From positions 248,001-312,000 of the forward strand of contig NZ_JACHXK010000006.1 of assembly GCF_014192105.1 (NCBI RefSeq): a stretch of 64,000 nucleotides of DNA, read 5' to 3'. The stretch is from Paenibacillus phyllosphaerae (lineage in GTDB: Bacteria; Bacillota; Bacilli; Paenibacillales; Paenibacillaceae). Below, in pieces: positions 8,993 through 18,120 of the stretch. A program made the position numbers and the translations under genes. Each line of letters begins with the position of its first letter. Positions within the stretch are counted from its first letter, which is position 1. The notes under the pieces were generated by a model. It was given only the letters and a program-made list of their open reading frames with translations, searched no databases and was not told where the DNA came from.

Positions 8993-9361
8993 TCAGTTCT
9001 GTTGATAATTAATTCGTTCAAGTATCTGATTGTATGCGTTCAGGAAAAGATGGGGGCTAGGATCTTCTCCAATTCGCTTTGGGACGTCAAAGTCCGATAG
9101 ATCGAAATGATGCTTAGGTTGAACATCATGCCTTGCTAAACAGCTCTTACAGCAAGATAAAGGACACCCGTCAATTGCAATGATGTCGCGTCCCGACTTT
9201 GCTGTTCTGACAAGCGGTTTGACATCACCACCAACACCGGCGATGCAGGACATTTCAGCTATGTTTTCTCGATCCATTTTAATAGCAATCATGTTAGCGG
9301 TCTGTGCTGCCGAAGAACAACCAGAACATGAATAGACAAGCGGTAAATCTTTTTTTTTCAT
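8993..9361 (-). CDS. DGC-domain putative zinc-binding protein
   Basis: Small cytoplasmic protein of 122 aa with eight Cys, including the family motif DGCPLSCCKSC (about nt 9150-9180), plus YSCSGCSSAAQTAN at the N-terminus and CIAGVGGD. It matches the DGC domain family (PF08859 as I recall), which has no settled function and often lies near respiration genes. Start at ATG 9361 because GAGAGGTG lies 8 nt upstream; the longer frame from 9388 would begin before that site. It is the last gene of the nor unit, 63 nt after the membrane protein gene. Confidence 0.78.
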   Translation of the reverse strand: MKKKDLPLVYSCSGCSSAAQTANMIAIKMDRENIAEMSCIAGVGGDVKPLVRTAKSGRDIIAIDGCPLSCCKSCLARHDVQPKHHFDLSDFDVPKRIGEDPSPHLFLNAYNQILERINYQQN

Positions 9362-9424
9362 GGGGTACGCACCTCTCTTCTCTTTCATATTTTGATACGA
9401 GCCCGCATCCTGTAGTTGGACTCA

Positions 9425-10615
9425 TCATTCGAACCTGTACTTCGTCATCATGCCGATCCCGAACAACATGAATAAACTCATCGCAAAAAGTAGGACCGGT
9501 CCATAAGGAACGCTTAATTGAGATGTCCAGTTCATCAACCCTTCTAGGAACAGTAGAACTTCGTTTCCTACAAAACCGGCAAGAAATATGAAGCTCCCTA
9601 GGGTCAAAACCTTCCTCTCACCTTTACCGGGATTCGGTTTGAGTAAAAACGCAAGCAGCATGCAACTTACAAATCCGAGCAAAACCAAATGTAAGTATCC
9701 AATCACGACGCTCCGATTTTCGAATGCGAGGGATTGTAACTTAGGAATCGCGGAAGCGAGCTCCAGCACCATCTTCGTTGCCAAGGCCAATAAGGCGAAG
9801 AAAAACAATCCGCCGTTGGCAACTTGGCGCCTAATCTTCAGCCACAGCAGAAAGAAAATCCCGACCGATGCGAACTGAACCATCCCGGATAGGATAGCGA
9901 TGATATACCATCCCGCGGACAGACTCATCCATAACAAAGATAGAAGAAACGACGGCAATAAGGATGTAACATAAAGTCCATATTGAAGCTGCCCTAATCG
10001 TATCGCCGCTGGATTCATAAGCGGCTCAAGCTTGTAAAACAGTATGGCGAAAAGACCTAACGTAAACCAACCGTTGTATTGATTATGCAAGTAAAAATAA
10101 AGGGCTGCATGGTACCAAGGGGATTCTGTCAAATTCAAGGCGCTTAATACTGCCAGCCCCCACGGACCGACTGAGGAAAGCGCCATGAAGAATAAACCGG
10201 CTTTGGCGAAACGTACCGATAACGAGCTTCCTTCGCGCCGTCTTATTTTTTTCCACATCCATAAAGCAAAGGCGTAAGACAAGAAGATATGGACCGTGGA
10301 GAAGAAGATTGAAAAGAACCCGTATCCCTGAATTGTAAAGGCGAGGAACATCAGGACGATCGTAACCTGCGTAAACAGCCAATTGACTTTTAGGAAACGC
10401 GAGCGTTGCTGCTCATCCGGTATATATAATTTTACGTAAAGAATGTACAATGCGGAATATCCCCACCCGAGCAACGCGATATGGGAATGGGCATGAAGTA
10501 AACGTTCGTAAAGATCCGGCACAGTGGGCAGGAGGGCCATCCCGCGGAGCAATACTCCGGCCAGAGCCGTGACCAGTAAATATAGAAATGGATAACGAAT
10601 CCACGAGTTTGGCAT
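9425..10615 (-). CDS. Polytopic membrane protein with His motifs, in the nor operon
   Basis: 396 aa, about 11-12 hydrophobic segments. Conserved-looking histidines occur in LLHAHSHIALLGWGYSALY near the N-terminus and in WYHAALYFYLHNQYNGW mid-protein, a pattern like haem ligands of haem-copper oxidase subunit I relatives or NnrS proteins. I recall similar uncharacterised proteins (HAHSH motif) beside nor or nos genes in other phyla. This is memory, not a search. It starts 23 nt after norB, so it is co-transcribed. Possible roles are haem/NO handling, assembly or electron transfer for NO reductase. Confidence 0.7.
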   Translation of the reverse strand: MPNSWIRYPFLYLLVTALAGVLLRGMALLPTVPDLYERLLHAHSHIALLGWGYSALYILYVKLYIPDEQQRSRFLKVNWLFTQVTIVLMFLAFTIQGYGFFSIFFSTVHIFLSYAFALWMWKKIRRREGSSLSVRFAKAGLFFMALSSVGPWGLAVLSALNLTESPWYHAALYFYLHNQYNGWFTLGLFAILFYKLEPLMNPAAIRLGQLQYGLYVTSLLPSFLLSLLWMSLSAGWYIIAILSGMVQFASVGIFFLLWLKIRRQVANGGLFFFALLALATKMVLELASAIPKLQSLAFENRSVVIGYLHLVLLGFVSCMLLAFLLKPNPGKGERKVLTLGSFIFLAGFVGNEVLLFLEGLMNWTSQLSVPYGPVLLFAMSLFMLFGIGMMTKYRFE

Positions 10616-10638
10616 CAGAAAGCCCTCCTCAGATATAC

Positions 10639-12924
10639 TTAGACGTGATAGGTTTTTGATTCTGAATGAACGGCGGTATCTTGTTCCAACGATTTGCCGG
10701 TCTTAAGTCCAACAACGAACCAAACGATCCCGACGATGCCTAATGCGAAAATGGTATCCCCGACGGCCCGGAACCAAACCAGATTTTGCATCACGGGGGA
10801 GTGAAGCAGCTCGACCGAGCGCGCATACCACATCCCCTTTTTCATACTGTTTAATGCTTGAATGATGCCTACCGGTAGGAGGCTTGTAACGCCCATGACC
10901 ATTAATCCGATATTCAGCGACCAGAACGAGAAGCGCAGTAGCTTCGTCTTCCAAGACCGCGTGCCGGACAATCCCCGTAGACAGAAGAGCATCAACCCGA
11001 TGCCAAGCATGCCGTATACGCCGAACAGCGCAGTATGCGCATGCAGCGCCGTTGTGTTCAACCCTTGCATGTAATAGAGAGCAATTGGCGGGTTGATCAG
11101 GAACCCAAAGATCCCGGCGCCGACCAAGTTCCAGAATGAGACAGCTACGAAGAAGTAGATCGGCCAGCGGTAACGGGATACCCATGCACTTGCCCGGCTA
11201 TGCCGCAAATTCTCGTACGCTTCGAATCCGATTAAGAGAAGCGGCACAACCTCTAAGGCGCTGAACACGGCTCCGAAAGCGAGTACGCCTGTCGGGGTGC
11301 CTGCGAAATATAAGTGGTGGAATGTTCCGATGATGCCGCCGAACAAGAAAATAATCGTTGAGAATAACACGGTCGACGTTGCCGTAGCTGTACGAATCAG
11401 CCCCATTCTGGAGAACAGGAATGAGATCACAACGGCCGCGAATACTTCGAAGAAGCCTTCGACCCATAGGTGAACGACCCACCAGCGCCAGTAAGTGGAA
11501 ACGGAGAGGTGCGTATGTTGCCCCCACATCAAGCTGGGCGTGTAGAATACAGGAATCGCCACGGACGCTAGTAAGAACAAGATCAACATGTGTCTTCCTT
11601 CACTCTTCTGACGAATCGCGGGCCACACGGCGCGAGCCATGAGGAAGAACCAGAGGAACAATCCGACGCTCAAGAGAATTTGCCAAGCGCGTCCCAAATC
11701 CACGTATTCAAACCCTTGGTGACCGAAGTAGAAGTTGCTCTGCAGATCGGTGATATAACCTTTAATGGCCATCCATTGCCCAACCATCGAGCCGACGACG
11801 ATGAGGAGCAGCGCGCCGAACAAGAAGTTCACGCCCAGGCGTTGATATTTTGGCTCATAACCGGAAATGGCCGGTCCCATGTAAAGTCCTGTCGCGAGCC
11901 ACGCCGTCGCAATCCAGAAGATGGCGAGCTGCTGGTGCCACGTCCTCGTTACGGTGTAGGGGAACCATTCTGCGAGCGGTATTCCGTAGAAACCGTCTCC
12001 TTCAACGCCGTAATGGGCGGTGATGGCTCCGAGTCCAACCTGAACAAGAATGAGGGCGGTTACGATCCAGAAGTACTTTAGCGTCGCTCGCATGGATGGC
12101 GTCACCTTGATGTTCAAGAGAGGGTCATTCTTTGGAGCCGGTTGTTCCGGAGCCTCGCGATGACGCTGAACGGCGAAGTACCAAGCTAATGCGCCGACAC
12201 CGGCGATGAGAAGAATGACGCTGATTATCGACCACATCACAGTCGACTGGGTTGGCACGTTATCGATAAGCGGTTCTCCAGGCCAGTTATTCGTATACGT
12301 TATGTCCATCCCCGGGCGATTCGTCGATGTCGACCAGGTGGCCCAGAAGAAGAAGGCCGACAAACTGTGGTGATCCTCGGCGCTCCGAATCGTGTTGTCC
12401 GGAACCGCGATCTGGGACCGATACTCATCCATCGAGGGGTCGTCCCCGAATACCTTCACGTAATACTCTTTCATCGCTTGGATCGACAGCGCCCGATCGG
12501 CGGAGACCGTTATCGCTCCGGTCGCGGGGTCGTAGGTATTGGTCCTGATTTCTACCTTCAATCGAGCTTTAAGCGACGCTTGCTGCTCCAATGACAGCCC
12601 CTCGTAAGTCGACTGATACTCCGACTGCGCCCAATGATCGAGCAACCATGTTAATTCCCGATGAAGCCAATCCGCGGTCCAATCGGGGGCAACGTAGGCG
12701 CCGTGTCCCCAGATACTTCCTAATTCCTGCCCGCCCATTCGCTGCCAAACGTTCTGCCCGTTTTGGATATCTTCCTTTGTATAGAGGACCTGACCGTCCA
12801 ACGTTATAACTTTTTCCGGGATGGGAGGCGCCTTCTGAAAAATTTCCCCGCCGTAATAAATCAGAATAGCGAAGGAACCGAAGAATACTAGCGCTAAAGT
12901 TATCCATAATTTTTTAACCTTCAT
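10639..12924 (-). CDS. norB: Quinol-dependent nitric oxide reductase (qNor)
   Basis: Reduces 2 NO to N2O with electrons from quinol, in the membrane. The 761-aa length fits the single-subunit qNor type: one N-terminal membrane helix, an extracytoplasmic cytochrome-c-like domain (about 40-210), then the 12-helix haem-copper core (about 215-740). The N-terminal domain has no CxxCH haem motif, as expected for quinol-type enzymes. The core has the expected His-rich helices (TRTWHQQLAIFWIATAW and HLWVEGFFEVFAAV, the latter with the Glu near the FeB site; LHAHTALFGVYGMLGIG). AGGAGAAG precedes the ATG. Second gene of the operon driven by the Crp-type promoter at 14080-14129. Confidence 0.95.
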   Translation of the reverse strand: MKVKKLWITLALVFFGSFAILIYYGGEIFQKAPPIPEKVITLDGQVLYTKEDIQNGQNVWQRMGGQELGSIWGHGAYVAPDWTADWLHRELTWLLDHWAQSEYQSTYEGLSLEQQASLKARLKVEIRTNTYDPATGAITVSADRALSIQAMKEYYVKVFGDDPSMDEYRSQIAVPDNTIRSAEDHHSLSAFFFWATWSTSTNRPGMDITYTNNWPGEPLIDNVPTQSTVMWSIISVILLIAGVGALAWYFAVQRHREAPEQPAPKNDPLLNIKVTPSMRATLKYFWIVTALILVQVGLGAITAHYGVEGDGFYGIPLAEWFPYTVTRTWHQQLAIFWIATAWLATGLYMGPAISGYEPKYQRLGVNFLFGALLLIVVGSMVGQWMAIKGYITDLQSNFYFGHQGFEYVDLGRAWQILLSVGLFLWFFLMARAVWPAIRQKSEGRHMLILFLLASVAIPVFYTPSLMWGQHTHLSVSTYWRWWVVHLWVEGFFEVFAAVVISFLFSRMGLIRTATATSTVLFSTIIFLFGGIIGTFHHLYFAGTPTGVLAFGAVFSALEVVPLLLIGFEAYENLRHSRASAWVSRYRWPIYFFVAVSFWNLVGAGIFGFLINPPIALYYMQGLNTTALHAHTALFGVYGMLGIGLMLFCLRGLSGTRSWKTKLLRFSFWSLNIGLMVMGVTSLLPVGIIQALNSMKKGMWYARSVELLHSPVMQNLVWFRAVGDTIFALGIVGIVWFVVGLKTGKSLEQDTAVHSESKTYHV

Positions 12925-12941
12925 ATCTACTTCTCCTTCAT

Positions 12942-14039
12942 TTAATTATTTCGGTAAGCTCTTGGAATATATGCGCATGCCGGATCGCTCTCAAGATAAT
13001 CGCCGGTTGTCGCAAAAGCCCGCGCGCGGGAGCCGCCGCATAGTTCTTTGAATTCGCACACGCCGCATTTTCCTTTCAGAAGCGACTTGTCGCGAAGCTC
13101 CTTCATGACGGGGGAATGACGGTATAGATCAAGCAATGACTCCTGACGTACGTTTCCGCAGACAACGGGAAGGAATCCGCTTGGATATACGTCCCCAATA
13201 TGGCTGATGAAGACGAAGCCGTCACCGTCATTAACCCCCTTGGGCGCTCTGCCGAGTACGTCGAAGCGTTTTTCGGGGAGTGCCGGAAGAACGCCTTGAA
13301 GCGATTCGGTTTTCTTGGCTTGCGTGACAACGCGGCGGTAGAATGGGGCTTCCGTCGATTTGATGCCGTAAGGCGCGGACTTCCCCAGTTGGTACAGCCA
13401 CTGCATCACTTCTTCGTGCTGCTCCGGTTGAATCATATCTTTCTGCATGCCGCGGCCTGTGGGGACGAGGAAGAATAAGCTCCATAGTACGGCTCCCATC
13501 TCGCCGACTTTCTCCGCAATCCTCGGCAAATCCGTAAGATTGTAATTCGAAACGGTCGTATTGATCTGGATCGGAATTTGCAGTTCCTGCAGGCTGCGAA
13601 TGCCCCGCATGGTCAAATCATAAGAGCCTTTCGTACCTCGAAAGTGATCATGGATGTCTGACGTAGAACCGTCAAGACTGAACGCCCATCGGGACAAGCC
13701 TATGTTTTTCGCTTTCTCGATCGCGGCTTTCGTCACTTTCGGGGTGGCGCTCGGCGTCATCGATACGGGGAGCTTCTTCTCTTTAATGGCGTATTCCGCA
13801 AGTTGAAATAAGTCGGGACGCATGAGCGGATCGCCTCCCGTGAAAACAAAGAGAGGCTCATCCATTTGGGCGATCTCATCGATAAGCCGTTTGCCTTCTT
13901 CGAAGGTGAGCTGTCTGGGATCGGGCGTGTACTGAGCTTCTGCCCGGCAATGCAGACATTTGAGCGCACAAGCACGGGTGACTTCCCAGATGACGATAAA
14001 CGGATACTGATCATAGTTTCTTGAACGGAACTGCTGCAT
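12942..14039 (-). CDS. Radical SAM/SPASM protein (TIGR04053-like, AhbD/NirJ relative)
   Basis: 365-aa radical SAM enzyme. The N-terminal cluster motif CALKCLHC (CxxxCxxC, about residues 18-25) binds the 4Fe-4S cluster that cleaves SAM. The C-terminal SPASM-type Cys set includes CGNV, CGVCEFKELCGG and a last Cys in DPAC. It resembles haem-modifying radical SAM proteins (AhbD, NirJ), so a role in haem or peptide modification linked to NO reduction is possible, but the substrate is unknown. AAAGGAGCG precedes ATG 14039. First gene of the nor operon, 17 nt before norB. Confidence 0.82.
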   Translation of the reverse strand: MQQFRSRNYDQYPFIVIWEVTRACALKCLHCRAEAQYTPDPRQLTFEEGKRLIDEIAQMDEPLFVFTGGDPLMRPDLFQLAEYAIKEKKLPVSMTPSATPKVTKAAIEKAKNIGLSRWAFSLDGSTSDIHDHFRGTKGSYDLTMRGIRSLQELQIPIQINTTVSNYNLTDLPRIAEKVGEMGAVLWSLFFLVPTGRGMQKDMIQPEQHEEVMQWLYQLGKSAPYGIKSTEAPFYRRVVTQAKKTESLQGVLPALPEKRFDVLGRAPKGVNDGDGFVFISHIGDVYPSGFLPVVCGNVRQESLLDLYRHSPVMKELRDKSLLKGKCGVCEFKELCGGSRARAFATTGDYLESDPACAYIPRAYRNN

Positions 14040-14079
14040 CTCGATTATCGCTCCTTTCCTGTTGAGGTGGTGAGTAACT

Positions 14080-14129
14080 GGGTCTCATTATAGGGAAAAT
14101 ATCTACAGCGCAATGTGTGCCAGCTCACA
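14080..14129 (-). promoter_or_regulatory. Crp/Fnr-type promoter of the nor operon
   Basis: TGTGTGCCAGCTCACA (14114-14129) matches TGTGA-N6-TCACA at 9 of 10 positions. On the minus strand a perfect TATAAT lies at 14092-14087, giving a predicted start at 14080 and the site centre at exactly -41.5, the class II activator position. No good -35 box is present, as expected for an activated promoter. Confidence 0.75.
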
Positions 14130-14569
14130 AATGTATCGTTATACGATATTTCTTCACCGGTTTGTGACGGTCTCTTGACCGGAGTGATCAAGACCGTGAA
14201 CTCGGCATCACGCCGCAGTGTCACAAGGAGTATCTATATTCAGTTTTCCGATAAGGGATTGATGATTTTAGAAAGGTTGTCCGCAATTCATTGGGAGGAG
14301 TTAAACCGAATGGGCATGGCTGCTTTTTTCAAAACCGCTGCTTTTGTTAGCGATACTTTAGGATACGAGGAGGAAACTAAGTATCCATAGAACGAAAGAT
14401 CAGGGGGCGACAAGGGGGGGACGTCCCAAACCAGAAGAAGAGGGCGGGTTCTAAGCCCTGCCGGATGGTCTTGCCCGTCCCATCGTCAAGCAGGTTGCGT
14501 CTTGCGAAGCCCGGTCTCTTCTCTTTTGGCTTGATGACTAATACCTCCTTCTTCTCGAGTATGAAGTGC
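14130..14569. other. Intergenic stretch with decayed promoter-like sequence
   Basis: No convincing gene. Bases 14114-14180 resemble 20794-20864, including a second half-kept site TGTGACGGTCTCTTGA at 14163-14178. A plus-strand TATATT lies at 14235-14240. A strong ribosome site GGGAGGAG (14293-14300) precedes a 26-codon frame at 14310-14390, which is too short to call. On the minus strand AAGGAGGT lies shortly after the DUF438 gene but is followed by ATC rather than ATG, then an open frame down to 14385. GGGACGTCCC at 14418-14427 can form a hairpin. Confidence 0.4.
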
Positions 14570-15796
14570 CTAAGAGCGAATTCGTTTCTCGCCTTCAATG
14601 GCTTGGATAGGCCCAATATTCTGGGTAAACTCAAGTGTCCCGATATAGTCGCCGTTCTCGTCCCGCACGGCAAAATAGCGAATGTACACATACTTATCGC
14701 GAACTTTTATCCAAAAATCCTCGCAGTCTTTTCTTCCCGATTTAAAATCGTCAAGCAACGCTTCAACAATATGCGCGCTCTTCGGAGGGTGACAGTTTTG
14801 CACGGTCCGACCGATGACCGCCTTGGTCCTTGCGAATACTCTCTCTTTGCCATGTGAGAAATATCGAACGATATCTTTGTGGTCGATGAACGTAATGTCA
14901 ATGGGGAGATGATTGAAGATTAATTCTAACTGCTTTAAGGATAATATCCCTGTCTCCATCTTGACATAACCAGCGGATATGGTCTGACTGTCGATGTATT
15001 CCCTGGCCGGCTTCCACTTCGTATAGGGTGCCATTAAACAAAACCCGATTTCATCGCTCTCATGAGCGATTTTGACCCATTCATCTTCGGTTAAATTTCT
15101 CAGCGCCATTGGAAAAAGAATATTTTCTTCTCTGTAAATCATACCGCTGATTTGCTCGACGGCAAATTCAAGTTCTTTCATAACCTCTAGCAACTCCCCT
15201 GTGTAACTGACGAGTTTCCGCTTGGCCTCCTTAATGGAATCGCGGATATAATCATCCATCCTCCACATGTTTACGGAAGGTCCCGTAATTCCATACTTCT
15301 CCAAGTAAGGGAACAGGAGCTGCTCTTTGCGCGTGTAGTGCTTGTCGATGTCCAACATGGCGTTGAGAACTTCTTGCAGCTTCAAATTGTTCTGCATCGA
15401 ATCATCGTTACTAAATTCGCGCATGGCCAAAAGGAGATTCTCGATTTCCTTCTCGATTGCCCGATTCTCCAACTTGAATGTATGAATCGGATGGCCGGGT
15501 TCGTCCGCGGTATTTTCGTTGCCCACGATTTTCCCCGCAATGATGGACAAATGCGCATCGGTTAGCCGGACGATTTCTTCTTGGGGGAGCTTTCTCTCTT
15601 CCAGTATTTCTTTTTGAAGCCGTGAAAGCTCCGCCGCTTCCTCCACAGTGATTCTACCGATCGTTGCATCAAACTGCGTCTTTACATCCTTCACGGATTT
15701 ACCGTTGTATAGGTCCAGAAAGATATTTTTAAGCAGCCTGGAGCGGGCACTGGCTTGATCCTCGAATTGCTCCCGATTATTAATGAGCTCGCTCAT
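14570..15796 (-). CDS. DUF438-hemerythrin-PAS protein
   Basis: 408-aa cytoplasmic protein with three parts: an N-terminal DUF438-like helical domain (about 1-75), a hemerythrin HHE-type domain (about 95-240) with iron-ligand style residues in HPIHTF, IDKHYTRKEQLLFPYLEKYG and REENILFPM, and a C-terminal PAS-like domain (about 275-400). Hemerythrin domains bind O2 or NO at a di-iron site, so a sensor or NO-protective role is likely. Start ATG 15796 because GGAGGT is 8 nt upstream; the TTG at 15811 is part of that leader. A Crp-type site lies about 70 nt upstream. Confidence 0.82.
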   Translation of the reverse strand: MSELINNREQFEDQASARSRLLKNIFLDLYNGKSVKDVKTQFDATIGRITVEEAAELSRLQKEILEERKLPQEEIVRLTDAHLSIIAGKIVGNENTADEPGHPIHTFKLENRAIEKEIENLLLAMREFSNDDSMQNNLKLQEVLNAMLDIDKHYTRKEQLLFPYLEKYGITGPSVNMWRMDDYIRDSIKEAKRKLVSYTGELLEVMKELEFAVEQISGMIYREENILFPMALRNLTEDEWVKIAHESDEIGFCLMAPYTKWKPAREYIDSQTISAGYVKMETGILSLKQLELIFNHLPIDITFIDHKDIVRYFSHGKERVFARTKAVIGRTVQNCHPPKSAHIVEALLDDFKSGRKDCEDFWIKVRDKYVYIRYFAVRDENGDYIGTLEFTQNIGPIQAIEGEKRIRS

Positions 15797-15822
15797 AGAT
15801 GGAACCTCCAATGAGAATTTTT

Positions 15823-15875
15823 ATCATAGTTAATGCTAACACGTTCCTCGATTTGGAAACGTGATACGGGTCACA
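15823..15875 (-). promoter_or_regulatory. Crp/Fnr-type site before the DUF438 gene
   Basis: CGTGATACGGGTCACA (15860-15875) matches TGTGA-N6-TCACA at 9 of 10. The -10 box is ambiguous: TAGCAT (15838-15833) would put the site at -41.5, while the better TATGAT (15828-15823) would put it at -51.5. Confidence 0.6.
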
Positions 15876-15906
15876 TATGGGAGGTATAGTTTCTTCTTGC
15901 ATCCTC

Positions 15907-15956
15907 TGTGAGGCTGATCACAAAGCTTAGGTCTGGAATGTAATATACTTTGCTTG
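15907..15956 (+). promoter_or_regulatory. Crp/Fnr-type promoter of the DUF2249 operon
   Basis: TGTGAGGCTGATCACA (15907-15922) is a perfect match to TGTGA-N6-TCACA. TATACT at 15944-15949 predicts a start at 15956, with the site centred at -41.5. Confidence 0.78.
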
Positions 15957-15984
15957 TATCGCACGCCAATTAGGAGGGATTGCA

Positions 15985-16227
15985 ATGAATGCGTTCGCGA
16001 AAGTAATTAAAGCACCGGAGTACCCGCCGCAGCTAAAACATAAGGTAATCTTCGAAACATTCGACGCGCTTAAATCAGGTGAAGCTATGCTGCTCATTAA
16101 CGATCACGATCCGCGACCGCTATTTTTCCAGTTTCAAGCAACGAGAAGTAATTGCTTTACATGGGAATACATTGAGCAAGGGCCTATTGAGTTCCAGGTG
16201 AAAATCGGGAAACCAAACAACATATAA
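15985..16227 (+). CDS. DUF2249 domain protein (small)
   Basis: 80-aa protein, essentially one DUF2249 domain, with the typical LLINDHDPRPLFFQF core and a C-terminal aromatic strand. The family is small, probably cytoplasmic, and common in denitrifiers next to NO-related genes; its biochemistry is unsettled. TAGGAGGG precedes the ATG. First gene of a unit that runs through 16246, 16869 and 18121, probably driven by the perfect Crp-type site 62 nt upstream. Confidence 0.85.
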   Translation: MNAFAKVIKAPEYPPQLKHKVIFETFDALKSGEAMLLINDHDPRPLFFQFQATRSNCFTWEYIEQGPIEFQVKIGKPNNI

Positions 16228-16245
16228 AGGATTGAGGCGATTCAA

Positions 16246-16854
16246 GTGGCTTCAACAGACCGGTTAATACAATTGGACGTAAGACCGTATCTCCGCAAGA
16301 AAATAGAGCCATTCCAGCTCATAATGAATGCTGTGAATGGTCTAGAGAAGGATCAATTATTCGTGCTTCATGCAACCTTTAAACCAACCCCTTTGCTAGG
16401 CCTTCTAAAAGTAAAGGGCTACATGAACCGCGTGCAATCTGTCTCACCGGATCATTGGATGGTCGCTTTCCTGCACAAAAGCCAAGAGAGGGTAACACTA
16501 GACGAGTTTGATTTCCTGCGATTCGCTAACTTAGAAGAAGGAACTGTCGAACAAGGTAATGCGACTGAGGAAGAATCACAGCTTCCGCCTAACCTTAATA
16601 ATGAAATATCTCTTCAAAACGTTGATCACGGTCGAATAACAGAGTTGGACAATCGCGGGCTTCAACCGCCCCAGCCTATGGTACGGACACTTAAAGCGTT
16701 AGAGCGCTGTCAACCAGGTGATCGTGTCGTCATTCACAATGACCGAGTGCCTATGTTCTTGATTGAAGAACTACAAAAGCTCGGGTATGGTTATAAAATC
16801 GAAGAGCAGACCGATGGTTCCGCAAAGATGCTAATCACGAAGACTGATAAGTAA
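16246..16854 (+). CDS. Protein with two DUF2249 domains
   Basis: 202 aa. The first domain (about 5-80: LDVRPYLRKKIEPFQLIM and LFVLHATFKPTPLLGLL) and the second (about 125-200: ELDNRGLQPPQPMVRTLKAL and VVIHNDRVPMFLIEEL) share the DUF2249 layout, joined by an acidic, Gln/Asn-rich linker. GTG start with GAGGCG about 7 nt upstream, 18 nt after the previous gene. It is the two-domain partner of the small DUF2249 protein before it. Function unknown; the context points to NO or electron handling. Confidence 0.78.
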   Translation: MASTDRLIQLDVRPYLRKKIEPFQLIMNAVNGLEKDQLFVLHATFKPTPLLGLLKVKGYMNRVQSVSPDHWMVAFLHKSQERVTLDEFDFLRFANLEEGTVEQGNATEEESQLPPNLNNEISLQNVDHGRITELDNRGLQPPQPMVRTLKALERCQPGDRVVIHNDRVPMFLIEELQKLGYGYKIEEQTDGSAKMLITKTDK

Positions 16855-16868
16855 ACGAGGTGGTTCTG

Positions 16869-18101
16869 ATGTTCCGGCTCCCATTGTTATTCATAGCTAC
16901 GGGAATAATTAGCTTTACGATCTACCATCTGCTGTCTTTATTCACTCTAGGTGCGTGGATGGTCGAGCCGATCCGCAATCCGGATGGGTGGTTTCGTGCC
17001 CATCTGTTGATTCTTGATTGGGCGACAATGATTGCAATGGGAGCCGTCTATCAGTTGATGGATGTTGTATTGCAGCGGAAGGTTTATAGCGTCAAACTGG
17101 GTTATCTCCACTATATAGGATTTACCTTGGGGACAATAATATTGCTTACCGGATTTTTGTTATCTTTGGTGCCTCTGCTTGCTACTGGTGCGGTTCTGAC
17201 CTTATTGGGCATTGGATTGTTTGTATGGAATGTAGGCGTAACGATGATTCAAGCTCGGCAATGGAATGCGGTAACGATAAGTACAGCATGTGCTCTCGTT
17301 TATTTAGTGTTGACCGCAGCAATAGGGGCTGTAATGGGTTTAAACTTTGCTTTCCCGATTTGGCTGGAAGGTCATGACCGTTTATTAGCCTCTCATATTT
17401 GGATGGGAATGGTCGGTTGGTTTGGGATGCTCATTACAGGATTCAGCTATAAGATGCTGCCAATGTTTTATCTTGCACACGGACACTCAACGAGACTGCA
17501 GAGCTATATCATCGTCCTGTTGAATTTAGGCGTAATCACGGGAGCCGAAACGTTCCTTCTCGGGGGAGGAGGCGTCCTGCAGGCGGTATCAATCGGTTTA
17601 ATTGTACTGGCTTTTGGGTTGTATTGCGTATTTATTAACGGGGTGAGAAAGCATCGTTATAAACGAAATCCTGGAGCTGGTATATGGTGGACGGTACAAA
17701 TCACGAAAGCAATGTTAATTCTAGGTGTAATTATACTTTTTAGTTGGCTTGCCTTTCCGGAGGCATATGTGCAGCATCAGACGACTCTAATCATTGGCAC
17801 GGCCTATCTAAGCGGCTGGGTGTCATTAACGATACTTGGTTATTTATCGAAGATTGTGCCATTCCTGTGGTGGACTCATAAATATGGTCCAAGAGCTGGC
17901 CAGCCTAATGTGCCTGTCATGTCAAGTTTGATTTCTGAAAGTTTCATTAATCGTGGACTATGCTGCATAGCGTCAGGGGTTTTATTATCGATAGCTGGTC
18001 TATTCTTAGAGGTAAAATGGTTCATAGAGGTTGGCGGAACAATCGTGTCTGTATGTTCACTATTTTACATCGGGATCATTGTGCGGGTATTCTTCAAATA
18101 A
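16869..18101 (+). CDS. 12-TM membrane protein, haem-copper/NnrS-like
   Basis: 410 aa with about 12 hydrophobic helices and little else. Histidines in membrane segments (FRAHLLILDW, LLASHIWMGMVGWFGMLITG, MFYLAHGHS) and LGYLSKIVPFLWW suggest haem or metal binding, like the NnrS or oxidase-subunit-I superfamily, but I cannot assign a named family. ATG 16869 is chosen because CGAGGTGG (16856-16862) lies 6 nt upstream; GTG 16860 is within that site. It is of the same general type as the membrane protein in the nor operon, yet the two are not obviously close copies. Confidence 0.65.
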   Translation: MFRLPLLFIATGIISFTIYHLLSLFTLGAWMVEPIRNPDGWFRAHLLILDWATMIAMGAVYQLMDVVLQRKVYSVKLGYLHYIGFTLGTIILLTGFLLSLVPLLATGAVLTLLGIGLFVWNVGVTMIQARQWNAVTISTACALVYLVLTAAIGAVMGLNFAFPIWLEGHDRLLASHIWMGMVGWFGMLITGFSYKMLPMFYLAHGHSTRLQSYIIVLLNLGVITGAETFLLGGGGVLQAVSIGLIVLAFGLYCVFINGVRKHRYKRNPGAGIWWTVQITKAMLILGVIILFSWLAFPEAYVQHQTTLIIGTAYLSGWVSLTILGYLSKIVPFLWWTHKYGPRAGQPNVPVMSSLISESFINRGLCCIASGVLLSIAGLFLEVKWFIEVGGTIVSVCSLFYIGIIVRVFFK

Positions 18102-18120
18102 AGTGAAAGGGGTGTGGATG

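Noticed and set aside
14115-14390. 91-codon plus-strand frame
   Set aside because: Starts inside the Crp-type site and lacks a ribosome site; only its last 26 codons follow a good one, too little to call a gene.
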